This document shows positions 1 to 11,720 of a stretch of DNA of 64,000 nt, piece by piece. Numbering within the stretch: the stretch's first letter is position 1; every line of letters begins with the position of its first letter. The DNA is from Przewalskia tangutica (Eukaryota > Streptophyta > Magnoliopsida > Solanales > Solanaceae): contig CM056730.1 of NCBI GenBank assembly GCA_029844215.1, positions 55,750,924 through 55,814,923 on the forward strand. Reading direction: 5' to 3'. A model generated the notes under the pieces. It was given only the letters and a program-made list of their open reading frames with translations, ran no database searches and was not told where the DNA came from. The position numbers were made by a program, and so were the translations under genes.

Positions 1-1070
1 TGAGTCATTTTAAAAGAGTAGAAGTACGTGGTACTTTGGGTTAAATTCCCGGATTTTTATAATGACATGTTAGTGCCTTAAGTAAACTAAAAATGAGAGT
101 GTACATGTATAAGACTAATAAGAAGTTAGGGGATTTCTTAACTTGCTTATATATGGTATGATAAGCCGGTAGTGCTTATGTATGTATGATAAGCCGGTAG
201 TGCTTATGTTATGTGTGATAGCCGGTTTGTGCTAGTAGTATATTATTCATTACGGGGTCATTCCCCGGGTTTGTGGCATTTTCATATTCCGTGGATTTGC
301 TACCCACGATGCGAGGAATACCTCATGCGAGTCCGTAAGGGTTTATGCGGGTGAAATAGTCCCATGCGAGCGGATACAGCCTATGCGGGTCTACATGACC
401 TATGCGGGTGAAATAGTCCCATGCGAGGAATGCCTCTTGCAGGTCCACACGACCTATGCGGGTGAAATAGTCCCAGGAGTAGGATTGCTTAATGATACTG
501 CGGGCGGGTGGTCCTGCTTTGATCGTGAGCTTCCTATTTTTATGTTGTAAGTATACTCTTATTTACTCTCATTATTAGTAAGGCACAGTGTACTGTTAAT
601 TAAGCTATCATACATGTCTCCAGTTTTATTATAGACTTATGATTTCATTACAGTACTTTCAATTCCACATATTTGGTACATGTTGATCGACCTCCTGGGC
701 TGCGTTCATGCCGCAGTAGAGTGCAGTTCTTGATCCTCAGTCTTAGGATCACTGTTCAGCTGTTGAGAAGCTCCTTTATTCCGGAGGCTTATCCCTGGTA
801 TTGTCGGTTGTTGTACATTCAGGGGTATGTCGGGGCCCTGTCCCGCCAAGGTGGTTATTCTTAGAGGTCTGTAGTCACATTTGTGGATTGGGTTTGTAAA
901 AAAAAAATGTACTGTTCTATTACGTATATTTTACGGAAGGTGGCCTTATCGGCTAGCCTGTTGTTATTTTATGTTTAAGCATTTTATAAGTTGTGTATGT
1001 TCACGCTATTCTCGATGTTTATGAAAGGGTGCCTGTAGGGCACGATCATGAGCGAGGGTCGGTCGTGATA
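1..1070 (+). mobile_element. Right end of a family-B LTR (left part outside window)
   Basis: Matches 45223-46298 of the complete B solo LTR almost end to end. It ends GTCGTGATA where the other copies end GTCGTGACA. Immediately after it the sequence jumps to CTAAGGGTATTG, a point about 490 bases into another B LTR (equivalent to 63195), so this copy was inserted into the 5' LTR of the element that continues at 1071. The expected target duplication CTAAG would lie left of the window. Whether this is a solo LTR or the 3' LTR of a complete element cannot be seen. Confidence 0.85.
300..500 (+). repeat. B-type LTR minisatellite (module 5)
   Basis: Imperfect direct repeats built from the modules ATGCGGGTGAAATAGTCCC and ATGCGAGGAATACCTCATGC, about 60-70 bases per pair. 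The same block is at 2630-2770 and 45500-45700 in the other B LTRs. A related module (GCGGGAATACCTCATGCGGG) is in several A LTRs, for example near 22540. Confidence 0.8.
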
Positions 1071-3300
1071 CTAAGGGTATTGTAAGGATATCTCAATAGA
1101 TCCCGGGAAAACTTCATTTTTACATTAATCGCAAGGTGAAAACCTAAGTCGTTTTCATAGTTTTGTGTGGAAATTAAAGGAAAGTTGTTTGTGAACTTCT
1201 AAAGGCTTCAAATAGCGGATTGGAGCGTGAAGGAAATGGGCTAAGTTGCTAAGGAGCGACTTTGTATTTTGGAGTTGGATTAAGGCTTGTCAAGGTAACA
1301 ATCTTGTTCTCTTAATGTTATAAGATTACATATTGTTGTAGTTATGGATATAAACAAGCATGAGATATATATTGAAGATTGAAATGTTATGGAATATTTG
1401 GATGGAATCCGAAAGTTTCATGTTTAACCTTAAGATTGTAATTCGATTTAGTTATTAGTTTTAGTCGTCGCATATCATATAAGGAAAGGATTGTAGTTGT
1501 TATTATCGATTGTGCTTATATAACATGTTAGACTAAACAACTTGGATTGAAAAAGAATTGGAAAAGACTTTTTGTTGTTGTACCCCGAATTGCCGAGAAT
1601 GACATTGAATTATTGGACTAGTTTGATATCAATAGTGGGGAAGAATTTTACACGTCTTGTTAGGCGTGTAATCCCATTTTTGTTAGCTACATTGTTGAGC
1701 CTTAAATGTGGCATGTTTGGCTATTGAATTCGGGCCTTGAAAAAGGTGGAAAAGTACGTAGAAACAAAGGAAGTGATGTCCGATTTTCCGTAGAATAAGT
1801 GACTTTACACTTAGAATATTCTACGTTTGAAGCTAGAAGTAAATAGACGTATTATGGTCATTATAGGTTGACATACTACGTACGGCATATTGGACTTAGC
1901 AAGTGGATTGAACCGAAGAGGTATTTGGAACTTTTCTTATCTCTTGAGCACGAATAGTTATCAATGTATAAGTACGGTAGACGTACGAGATTTAAGTGAA
2001 TTTAGTTTCATTTGATATCCTTGACTTGTTTTGAGAATGTCCAAATTGGTTGAGTTAGAAAAATTAACTCACTTGTTTTAAAGGTTAAAGAGGTTTTAGT
2101 TTTTAAAGCATAAAGTTAGTATAACGGCTTTATGGGAAGTTGGTTATAACAACTTTATGTGAAGTTAAAAGAATGGGTTATTCTAGTAATGTAAACAAGG
2201 ATAAATGACTTGAAATAAAGAATAACAAATATTGATTTAAAGGCATCAATAGCTTAAAGTTTTACAGAAAAGGTCACTTGATTTAGAAACCTATAAATGT
2301 ATTTCTAAAAGGTATTGTGACTTGTCTTGAAAAGTAGATATGACTTGATACTACGGTTATTAGTATCTTGGGGTTTTATATGAAAAAGAGTCATTTTAAA
2401 AGAATAGAAGTACGTAGTACTTTGGGTTAAATTCCCGGATCTTTCATGATACGATAGTGCCTTAAGTTAAAAGAAATGAGAGTGCATGCTAATTAAGTCT
2501 AATGAGAAGTTAAGGGGTTTCTTAACTTGCTTATGTTATTTATAGTAGCCGGTTGTGCTTGTGATATATTGTTCATTACGGGATCATTTCCCGGGCTTGT
2601 GGCATTTGCATATTCCGTGGATTTGCTCCCCATGATGCGAGGAATACCTCATGTGAGTCCGTAGGGCTCATGCGGGTGAAATAGTCCTATGCGGGGTGGA
2701 TCAGTCCTATGCGAGGAAATTACCTCATGCGGGTCCATACGGCCTATGCGGGTGAAATAATCCCAGGAGTAGGATTGCGTGATAATACTACGGGCGGGTG
2801 GCCCTAGGTTAATCACAGGCTTCCTATTTTAAGAACCGGAAATGTATATTTTGTTACTCTCATTGTTAGTAAGGCACATTATATTGTTAATTTGATTATC
2901 ATACATGTCTCCAGTTTTATTTTAGACTTATGATGTAAATTACAGTATTTTCAATTTTACATACTTGGTACATATTGTGTACTGTCACCCTTTCCTCGGG
3001 GGGCTGCATTCATGCCGCAGGTAGGGGTAAGCAGGTGGTGGATCATCACTCTTAGGATCACTGATCAGTTGTCAGAAGCTCCATTTCTCCGGAGGCTTGT
3101 CTTTTGGTATGATTTCCCTGATGTTGTAGATTTATGTACATTCAGGGGTATGGTGGGGCCCTGTCCCTTCACAGTTGTTATTCTTAGAGGTATGTAGTCA
3201 TATCTTGTCGATTAGGTTGTAAGAAAAAAAATGTAACTATTTTTTTTGGGTTATGTATAATTCACGAAAGGTGGCCATATCGGCTAGCCTGTTGATATTT
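1071..3300 (+). mobile_element. 5' LTR of the autonomous B element, first part
   Basis: Bases 1071-1871 align almost without gaps to 63195-64000, the 3' LTR of the element at 57643-62704, with only a few per cent difference. I therefore read this as the left part of that element's 5' LTR. Its last 52 bases reappear at 57591-57642. Everything between 3301 and 57590 is inserted sequence. The first roughly 490 bases of the LTR, including the TATA box, lie left of the insertion that ends at 1070 and are outside the window. About 60 bases are missing at the right edge (3300), judged against 46190-46250. Confidence 0.85.
1291..1300 (+). promoter_or_regulatory. Splice-donor-like site in LTR
   Basis: The sequence CAAG|GTAACAATC has GT at 1295-1296. 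Equivalent sites occur in all LTR copies, for example 43902, 63423, 20824 and 26930, and AT-rich intron-like sequence follows each. Use as a donor is inferred. Confidence 0.35.
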
Positions 3301-3439
3301 ACTGTGCCATAATAAAACCGTACGGGGTAAGTACGAAGGCATAGCCGACTACTAAAACCCACAGTACCAACAAAGTCATAAACTGTATCACGAGGTTTGT
3401 CTAGACCGCCACATGATCGAAGCTGGCCACTCGCGCAAA

Positions 3440-3700
3440 GATCAAATATCGCTGTCTAATCCTCGGAACTTCCATGACTCCGCATAGGTCACACATAGGC
3501 CCGCATGAGGTATTCCCCGCATCGGGGGTAGCTACTCCCCGGCATCGTCCTGGACTCGCAGTCCGCATGGCCACATAGACCGCATGGCCATATAGACCGC
3601 ACACTAACCTGGAACTCTCGTAGCTCCGCATAGGTCCCCTAGACCCGCATGAGGTATTCTCGAATCATAGTCCTGCATCGCTCGAGGTATACCGCGACGG
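3440..3700 (-). repeat. A-type LTR repeat block (module 4)
   Basis: Imperfect repeats around the module CCGCATGAGGTATTC and its variants. Equivalent blocks are at 13600-13800, 22380-22640, 28480-28750, 30960-31240 and 49370-49660. Confidence 0.7.
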
Positions 3701-5546
3701 AGGCGACAACCCCGGTATCATGTCAAGAGGTGAGTGGTACAATACTATCATAACGGCTTATCGTTAAACAACGTAAGAACAATCAAGGAAACCCTACACA
3801 AACATCACAAGATACTAACACGTAGCATCCTAAACATGTTTACTTATCAAATCAACAAGAAAGTATTACAAGGCTATCACAAACCAACACAATCAAGTTA
3901 TTCACACAAGGTACTTTCTACTTTATGTTAACAAGTTCGGGTTTTTATCCCCAAAGTACTTCATACATTAACTATTTAAAAGATCTGTTTCTTTCACAAA
4001 AGTCACACAATACCCGTAGTATAAAAATAGAGTGACTATCTTTTTAAGTAAACCAAAACACTTCCCTTTGTAAAATCAAGTAACAACATTATTTTCCAAA
4101 CGTTCAAGTTTGCCTAATTTCAAATGCTCAAGTTTCTCATTTTCGAAAGGTTTCGTAGTTCATAGTTTTAATCACTTAATAATATAATTCTCCTTTAAAA
4201 CAATTTGAGAAACATATGTCTTATGTGTGAGTAGGTTATTCTTGTTCATAACAATCTTATTAATGCAGCCACGATCTAGGAAATGTAATATCATTTTGTC
4301 TCATCTTAGCTTCTATGCAGATGGAGGTTTCTACTGGTTTTCATAATACTTAATTAGTCAATACATTTCCATTTATTAGCGCTGCAGTGGTTTGTTCGAT
4401 ACTTATTCTCATTCCCGAAATCAATATAAGGCGTTCATAAACAATCAAGTAAACCGTTCCTTTTATCTCTCTTAAGTCGTTATACCTAACTTCCCATAAA
4501 GCTAGTATAACTCTTAAGCTTTTAAAACCAAGTATTACTCTTCTTTCAAAAAGGTTTCTTAACTCTTTTGAAATACTTCAGATTCTTATTATTAGACTCA
4601 AGTCAAAAGACATCGCAGTAAAACCACGTTCAGTTAACACACGTACGTCTACCGTACTATATATATATTCTTTTAAAATATCATGCTCAAGAGGATAGGA
4701 AGAATCACATACCTCGCGACGATTATCGACAATTAGCAAAACGCTCCACGGCTATAACCCGGCTAGCCTTGTCCACCTTTCAAGTAGAACACGCTACTCG
4801 CAGTACTTCAACCTATAACGGTTATACAAGTCTATCAATGTCTAGACTACTCTGTAGAATATTCTAAGCAGAGGGTTCTCTATTCTACGGAAAATCGGGC
4901 AGCACTTCCCTACCCGTTAAACTACACAAGTCTACTGCAAATACAGTCCTATGTAAGTACAGTTTAATCTTCTTCTTATATACCTTCCTTGTATATAACT
5001 TATACTTAATTCTTATACTTCAACAGTATGCAAACTCTAAATACAATAGGGGGACAAGATATTTACCTCGATAAGCCCAAAATTATCCAAGATTTAATGT
5101 CGATCCTGAGCAACGTTTAGCTCCTACTCTGGGCGCTCCAACCCGCTCCAAACAACCCTTAGAAGTTCCCAAACAACTTCTACTTATCACTTCAACCAAC
5201 TATGAAGATTTTCCTTAGGGTTTCGTTTTGAGACTAAAAGGACATAAGGTAGTATTTCCGGGCTCTACGTATAGAGGTAACTTTGGAATACTACAAGGTA
5301 TAAGGCTAAGGTATTTTGGAATAGTAACAATACTTGGAGAATACTTTTCTACCAAGGGGGGGTATTTTACGAGAACAACACTCAAGAGGGGTACTGGGCT
5401 AGCACCACTAGAAAAAGGGGGGTACTCTCGGCCAAGGGCCTCACAAAGGGGGAGGGGGAGGCTTGGACGAAAGCCTTACAAAGGGGGAGGGAGATTTCAA
5501 TACTTAGAAAATGTGGAGTGGATGAAGAAGTCTTCAACAAAGGGGG

Positions 5547-5554
5547 TATTTATA
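5547..5554 (-). promoter_or_regulatory. LTR TATA box (Y 3' LTR)
   Basis: TATTTATA on the plus strand reads TATAAATA in LTR sense, about 410 bases into the LTR. The same box at about the same offset is in every A LTR (10375, 15836, 19292, 20347, 26447, 35071, 40605, 41852, 47819, 51658 and 57163). Confidence 0.7.
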
Positions 5555-5961
5555 GGACTTTCAATGGCCAAGATCAAGACAAGTGGTGGGCAAGTGGAGG
5601 GTGAGGATTTGTACATGTGCACCCTAGCCATCTACTCCACAATTCACTCCAAACATTGACCCAAGTTTTAGGCCACAAAACATGTCAAGAAACGTGCACC
5701 CAATCGGCCACTACATCCGCCCACTTGAGGGTGACAAGTGTCGCCCTCACGTTGGTCCAAAATATTTCATCTCTCTGAAAAATCCGCAAAAATAATAAAT
5801 GTTGCAACCGTAATTTTCCCCTCGCAAAGTTTGGAAAACGTTTCGTCGGAAAACAATTCTTTTCGGTAGTTGTGCACAAATTTCGACCCTTGCCTATCTT
5901 AAGGCTTAAACTTTCGCACGTACGTCCTCACGTACATACTCTGGAAATACGGGGTATAACA

Positions 5962-5995
5962 TTCTCCCCTCCTTAGAAACATTCGTCCCGAATGT
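5962..5995 (-). other. Polypurine tract and adjoining hairpin of Y
   Basis: The reverse complement reads AAGGAGGGGAGAA directly before the LTR, and this tract primes plus-strand DNA. Upstream in element sense is the inverted repeat ACATTCG-GGA-CGAATGT (5979-5995), found in the same place in every element. Confidence 0.85.
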
Positions 5996-6159
5996 TCCTT
6001 CTCGATACAGATAACGATAAGTTCCTCTTAACACATGCTCGCTTCTTCCCTTACTCGTCGTACCCTTCTCGTACACTCGAACTCTTTCTCATAACTTACC
6101 ACATTTCTGTTACTGCTTCAGTTTCCAAAATCTCTGGGTTACTACCTTCGACTTGGTCA

Positions 6160-6900
6160 TCATTAACTGGGAACACTCTGGATGGATCTCATATACTCTT
6201 CTGAACATAGCAATAAGAAAGTCCGGACGCACTGCCTCCCACGTCGGACGGCAAAGCTAACTTATAGGCAACCTGACCTATCCTCCAAAGGATCTGAAAA
6301 CGCTCTAAGTACCTCAGGCTAAATTTCCTCTGTTTTCCAAAACTCGTCACACCCTTTCCGGGGTGGTACCTTCAAGACCCACCGCCAACTCGAACTCAAG
6401 CGCCGCCGTCGGTTATCCGCACGACTTCGCTGACTCGGCGCCAATAACCTCTTCTGGATAAGCTTCACCCTATCTACATCCTGCTGAATCAAGTATGAGC
6501 CAACAATTTGTACCTTGCCAACATCGAACCAATCGACTGGCAACCTATACTACCGCCCATACAAGGCGTCATAAGGCGATATCCGATCACTGAAATGGTA
6601 GCTATAAAACACTCCCTCAACAGGAGGCAATAATCCTCACAGCTACCCCTGAAATCCAAACACTGGCCCGAGGATGAATGCGATACGGAGACTCCCCTGA
6701 GTTCCTAACCCTGCCTGGTAAAACTTCCAGAAAAAAAAGAAATAGCCATAACCTGGGCTCCACTGCCTGTCATAAAGTGAAAGTAGGCACCTCGTGCAGC
6801 CTTACAACCTTCCTGATATAACATCTCGCATAACCCTCTGCCGAGTAAACGGTCCTGACTGAAAGATAAGATGGGCTGACCCCATCGGCCGACTACTGGT
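6160..6900 (-). pseudogene. Integrase C-terminal remnant of Y
   Basis: Decayed minus-strand copy of the region at roughly 61560-62330 of the autonomous element. An uninterrupted stretch at 6319-6543 reads WFDVGKVQIVG, then ADNRRRRL, then WRWVLKVPP, which match the linker after the integrase core and the start of the C-terminal domain. Degenerate pieces matching the core (SAHLIFQSGPFT, SCEDYCLLL) lie at 6585-6900. The chromodomain, reverse transcriptase, RNase H and the first two catalytic acids are absent, and frameshifts are numerous. It is fused on its 5' side to the spacer at 6900-7470, so Y is an internally deleted element. Confidence 0.75.
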
Positions 6901-7470
6901 CGAACGCATCCACGAACTCGTACGATGGTTAACTAAATTTGGGCCTAACATCCTCATGACCCTATCACAAAGCGGGACCACCACAAACTGACCCCACCAC
7001 AATACAGGCCGCGGGTTGACCCGCGATCGGTCCTCAACCCGACCCGCTCTCGCGCAAAAACTCTTGTTCCCCGATCCGGAACAATCTCACCATCGAGTCA
7101 CGAAAACCTAGTGGTCTTCTTAGCTCAACTACCCTCTTTCATATCATACCACTCAGGGACTTATCACACAAACATATCTCACGTATACTATGCACTCCGA
7201 TAAGGGTCAAACATAAATGTAATCTTTTACTCAAGATGGCCTGGCCTCTAAGGTCTCCACGTATAAAACTCTAAGGCTCACACTTTCCTTATCCCCAAAC
7301 TTACCCTTCTAACTAACCATGATTTAATCACAATTAACACAATGCTATCTGAACAAAACACTTAAGATATACTCATCTTATCACACATACTAATCTCTAG
7401 AGGGTTAAGGATATACCTGTATCTACTGTTTTACTTCCCCTTTGTTGTTCTAATCAATCACGCCTGTTGG
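6900..7470 (-). other. Conserved spacer between gag and integrase tail (Y copy)
   Basis: Partly GC-rich segment shared with 11150-11720, 24390-24890, 35820-36340 and 52078-52655. Landmarks are GACCACC...GGTCGAAC...CGTACGATGG at one end and GAGGGTTAAGGATATACCT at the other. It occupies the place of protease, RT and RNase H in family A. No conserved reading frame is visible and I do not recognise the origin. Confidence 0.6.
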
Positions 7471-7485
7471 GCGATAGCTAGGAAG

Positions 7486-7700
7486 GTGATGAACTGGTCA
7501 CCGGTCACGAATCGAGTCTCTACATCCGCGCCACCTCCTGGGACAATTTCTCATAAAATGGCCGCTGGCCGCAAGCATAACAAGTCGAAGAAGTACGACA
7601 CTTCCCACAATGACACTTACCACAACCCACACCGAGGTGGGGTGGCCTCTGCAGCTAACACCCCTCTCCGAGCCGAATCAAGAATCGATCTGGTAGTCGA
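7486..7700 (-). pseudogene. gag zinc-knuckle region fragment left of E1
   Basis: The reverse complement corresponds to the C-terminal part of gag around the CCHC zinc knuckle (compare 52800-52930 and 11832-11960). It stops abruptly at 7700, where element E1 begins with TGTCACGACC. The sequence at 19706-19877, across E1, covers this same part of gag again but is closer to E3's version, so the two flanks do not form a simple interrupted gene. Confidence 0.65.
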
Positions 7701-10700
7701 TGTCACGACCGATTCGGGCGTGATCGTGCCTTACCCGGCACCCTAGTGATACAACATCGAGAAAACAATGGAAAATAAAACTTTAAACAAGAAACAAGAT
7801 ATATGATCATAAAACAGGCCAACCCAACGGTTACCTTCCAATAACATATATATATACAACTTTTTCAAAACGAACAGTTTAATCCTTTTTACAAACCCTG
7901 CCCACACTTGCAGATTCTACAGACTTAAGATTTACAACTATGACGGGATAGGGCCGCCATACCCCGAATGTACAAGAACCTACAACTCGGGGAACACATA
8001 CAAAAGATAAGCCTCCGAGAAACGGAGCTTCCCAACGCTGAACCGAGATCCTAAGAGCGAGGATCCACGACCGATGTACCTCTACTGCGGCATGAACGCA
8101 CGGCCGAAGGAGGTCGAGATAACAGTACCAAGTATGTGAAATCAGAAATATCAGTAAATGAAATCATACTAGTCTATATAAAGCGTGAGACATGTATGAT
8201 AACAAAACTACAGTTCACAACATAAAAGCAGTCATGTCAAGTCAGGGACTCACGCCCTCAAGTCATCACTCAAATATAACTATGAGTCTCACGCCCACAA
8301 CATCAATCATGTTCGCATCATGGCCGCATGCCCGGAATTCGCATCGGTGTAGACATGTCCATGATGCAACAATAATACCAATGCCCGTGGCCACATGCCC
8401 TGACTCGCATCGGTGTAGACACGCCCATGTGACATCAACAATAATATCTTGGGTGATCAACCCCGCGTAACGCCATGCCCCGAATCTGCATCGGTGTAGA
8501 CATGTCCATGTAACCACAATAACAATATATCGGTAATCAACCCCGCCGCATGGTCACATGCCGGTCTGCAGACGGTGTAGACATGTCCATGTAACATCGA
8601 CAACAAGACAATAATCAAAATGGAAACATACCCGTGGAATTCTCGTCACCGCCAAAGACGCTCCAAGTAAGTTCTCAATAAGTCAACCGCCTCTATCGAG
8701 ACGGTAACGTAAATACAACACTTGTACAACAAAGGCTATCATCACAAGCATAGGCAAGTTTCACACAACTCAAAGTACTTTCACATAAGTCACACAATAC
8801 CCGTAGTATAAAAATCGTGACTATCTTTTTAAGTAAACAAGACACTTCCCTTTTGTAAAATCAAGTAACAACATTATTTTCCAAACGCTCAAGTTTGCCT
8901 AATTTCAAATGCTCAAGTCACTTATTTTAGAAAGGTTTCATAACTCATAGTCTTAATCTCTTTTAAAACAATTGAGTAACATATGTCATATATGTGAGTA
9001 GTTTATTCTTGTTTATAACGATCTTATTACAAAGACCTTGATCTAGAAAATGTAATATCATTTTGTCTCATCTTAGCTTCTATGCAGATGGAGGTTTCTA
9101 CCGGTTTTAATACAACACATCATTATTCAATACATTTTCCTTTATTAACGCCGCAGTGGTCCTGTCGATACACATTCGATTTCGAAATCGGTAAAACATT
9201 ATCCCTTTAAAACCAAGTACTCATTACTCACGAATGAGGTTTCACACAAACATCCACATTAAAACAAATAAGTTAAGTCTCTTATCTTATAAGATCAAGT
9301 CTCTTAACTTCTAACATCAAGAAACCATTTTCTTACCTACATAAAGTCGTTATAACCAACTTCCCATAAAGCGTTATAACACTTTATGTTTAAACCAAAC
9401 AAATACACTTGCACGTACGCCCACGTCTTACATAGTTACACACATATCATGCTAGAACAGATAGGAAGAGGTTCACATACCTCGCGGCAGTATCGACAAT
9501 AAGCAAAATGCTCCAAGTACTACAACATGGCTAGCCCTTTCCACTCCTCAGTAGAATACGCTACTCTTAGTACTTTCACCTAAAAAGGTCACAAACGCTC
9601 ATTAACTTTTAAACATACGGTTCCATTTCTCTCTGAGAAAATTCGAAGCCTCCCCATGCAGCGTAAATCTCCTCTCTATCGAGTCGGCTACCAAGCCAAC
9701 CGTGGGGTTTACACGCCTAACGGACGTGTACAATTCTACTCAAGAATACTACACAAGTCTCACCGCAATACAAATTCTATGTAAATACTGATTCGATTCT
9801 TTTCTTTACTCTTCAGCTTAAGTCAAAAGACATTGCCAAATACAAAGTTCATTATATATAGTATACTTCAACTATATATTCAACAACATGTAATTTCCAA
9901 TTACAAATAGAGGACAAGATAATTACCTCGATAAGCCCATAATTATCCAAGTTAAATGTCGATCCTTAGCAACGCTTAGCTCCAACTCCGGGTGCTCCAC
10001 CCCGCTCCAAACAACCCTTAGAAGTTCTAACCAACTTCTACTTAAATACTTCAACCAATCAATGAAGATTTCCTTAGGGTTTCGGTTGAGACTAAAGGGA
10101 CAAAAGGTAGTATTTCCGGGCTCTACGTATAGAGGTATCTTTGGAATACTACAAGGTACAAGGCTAAGGTATTTTGGGCATTATAACAATACTTGGAGAG
10201 TATTCTAATACCACAAAAAGGGGTATCACGAGAACACCCCAGGTGGGGGTGTTCCTCTAGAAGGCCACAGGAAGGGGAGGAAGGTTCTCGAACTAGAGCT
10301 CACAAAGGGGGCACGAGAGGTTTTCAAGAAGTGGAAGTTTTTTGGAATGGATGAAGTCTTCAAACTTAGGGGGGTATTTATAGCAAAACCAAAGGCCACC
10401 AAGGGCAAGATCCTTCCAAGTGTATAGCAAGTGTAAGGACAAGATCAAGCCAAGTGCACCTAACCCCTACTCCACAAAACACTCCACAAAACATGGCACA
10501 AAACAAGGCCAAAACTATGGGACCAATCGGCCAAGGCCAACCACCCTTGACCGCCCCTAAATCGTCTATGAGGGTGACAAGTGTCACCTCCCGTTGGTCC
10601 AAAAATGTTTAGTCACTCGGAAAAATCCGCAAAATTACTAAATGACATAGCGGAATTTTCCCAACGTGGCTAATGAAACGTTTCGTCAAACGACTCCAAT

Positions 10701-10795
10701 CGGCACTTGTGCCCAAAATTCGATCCTTTGCCTAACTTAAGGCTCAAATTCTCACGCACGCCCCACGCACATACTCCGGAAATACGGGTATAACA
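7701..10795 (-). mobile_element. 3' LTR of E1
   Basis: 3095 bases from TGTCACGACC to GGTATAACA. It includes the module-3 repeats (8311-8600), an AT-rich central part and the TATA box at 10375-10382. Confidence 0.85.
8311..8600 (-). repeat. Module-3 minisatellite
   Basis: Four imperfect copies of about 70 bases, each containing CGGTGTAGACATGTCCATG followed by an AT-rich spacer with CAACAATAAT. The partner LTR has the same block at 17240-17545. Confidence 0.88.
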
Positions 10796-11150
10796 TTCTC
10801 CCCTCTTAGAAACATTCGTCCCGAATGTTCCTTCTCAAGTCTCAACACAAACATGCGCTAGTATAGCCTTCATCGCTATACGCGAAAACAATCATGCCAC
10901 ACCGCCATAAAAATAACAAACGCACAATACTTAAACCCAAGTCAACGAGGAAACACCTCTAATCATCACAAAAACCCTTACCCGAGGTCTAAAATATACT
11001 CCTTCACACCTTCATTTCCCAAAAGAAACGATCACACACGCTCACTTTTCCCTATCTTGTTGTACCGCTTCTCGAACACTCAAACTCTTTCTAGTATCCG
11101 TACCACACTTAGTCAACGCTTGTTTCCAACCTCGAGTCACTACCTCCAAA
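10796..11150 (-). other. E1 polypurine tract and 3' noncoding region
   Basis: Polypurine tract at 10796-10808, hairpin ACATTCG/CGAATGT at 10812-10828, then roughly 300 bases shared with E3 (35479-35820) and Z (48241-48568). No coding signal is seen. Confidence 0.75.
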
Positions 11151-11720
11151 TTTGGTCATCTTACTAACTTCGATCTTCTCTAAGGCCGTTCCCGGCCTCC
11201 ACGATCCGCTTCTGGTCGAACATATCCACCAACTCATACGATGGTCATACAACTTGGGCCTAGCATCCTAGTGACCCTACCACCTGGCGGGACCACCCGA
11301 ACTGACCCACCTTAAGGCTCTGGGTTGACCGTATCACGCCCTCAACCCGACCACAATCACGCCAAGCCCTTGTTCCCGACGGAACAATCCTGCTAAATCA
11401 CATCATGAAAGCTACCACTTCCATCTCACATTACCCATGGACTGATCACTCAAATAAAACCCACATATACTACGCACTCTGATAAAGGTCAAACATAAAA
11501 CGAATCTTTTACTCAAGACGACCTTACCTCTAAGGTCTCAATCGTGACAGTCTAGGGTTCACACTTACCATGCCCTCATACTTATCCTCCCAACTAAGCA
11601 TGTTTTCTAACTCACAATTAACACAACGCTATTCGTACATAGCACATAATAATGAGACCATCATAACAAGCATACCAAAACTCTAGAGGGTTAAGGATAT
11701 ACCTGAAGCTACCGCTCACT
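11150..11720 (-). other. Conserved spacer in place of pol (E1 copy)
   Basis: Same landmarks as the Y copy (GGTCGAAC, ATACGATGGTCAT, GAGGGTTAAGGATATACCT). Here it is joined directly to the 3' noncoding region without the integrase tail, so it is a further-deleted form. Confidence 0.6.

Larger units (their letters stand above)
3301..5961 (-). mobile_element. 3' LTR of element Y (truncated)
   Basis: Minus-strand family-A LTR ending GGGGTATAACA at 5961, directly followed by the reverse-complement polypurine tract. It lacks the roughly 650-700 bases that normally precede this point (compare 30218 onward). It is nearly identical to 30855-32238 and, from about 4723 on, to 41019-42266, so it is the partner LTR of Y's interrupted 5' LTR. 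The left edge is a deletion junction with the B LTR. Confidence 0.88.

Noticed and set aside
5228..5659. A 143-codon plus-strand open frame rich in glycine and lysine
   Set aside because: It is antisense to the LTR leader and promoter; the glycine content comes from the G-run cluster. Other LTR copies do not keep it open.
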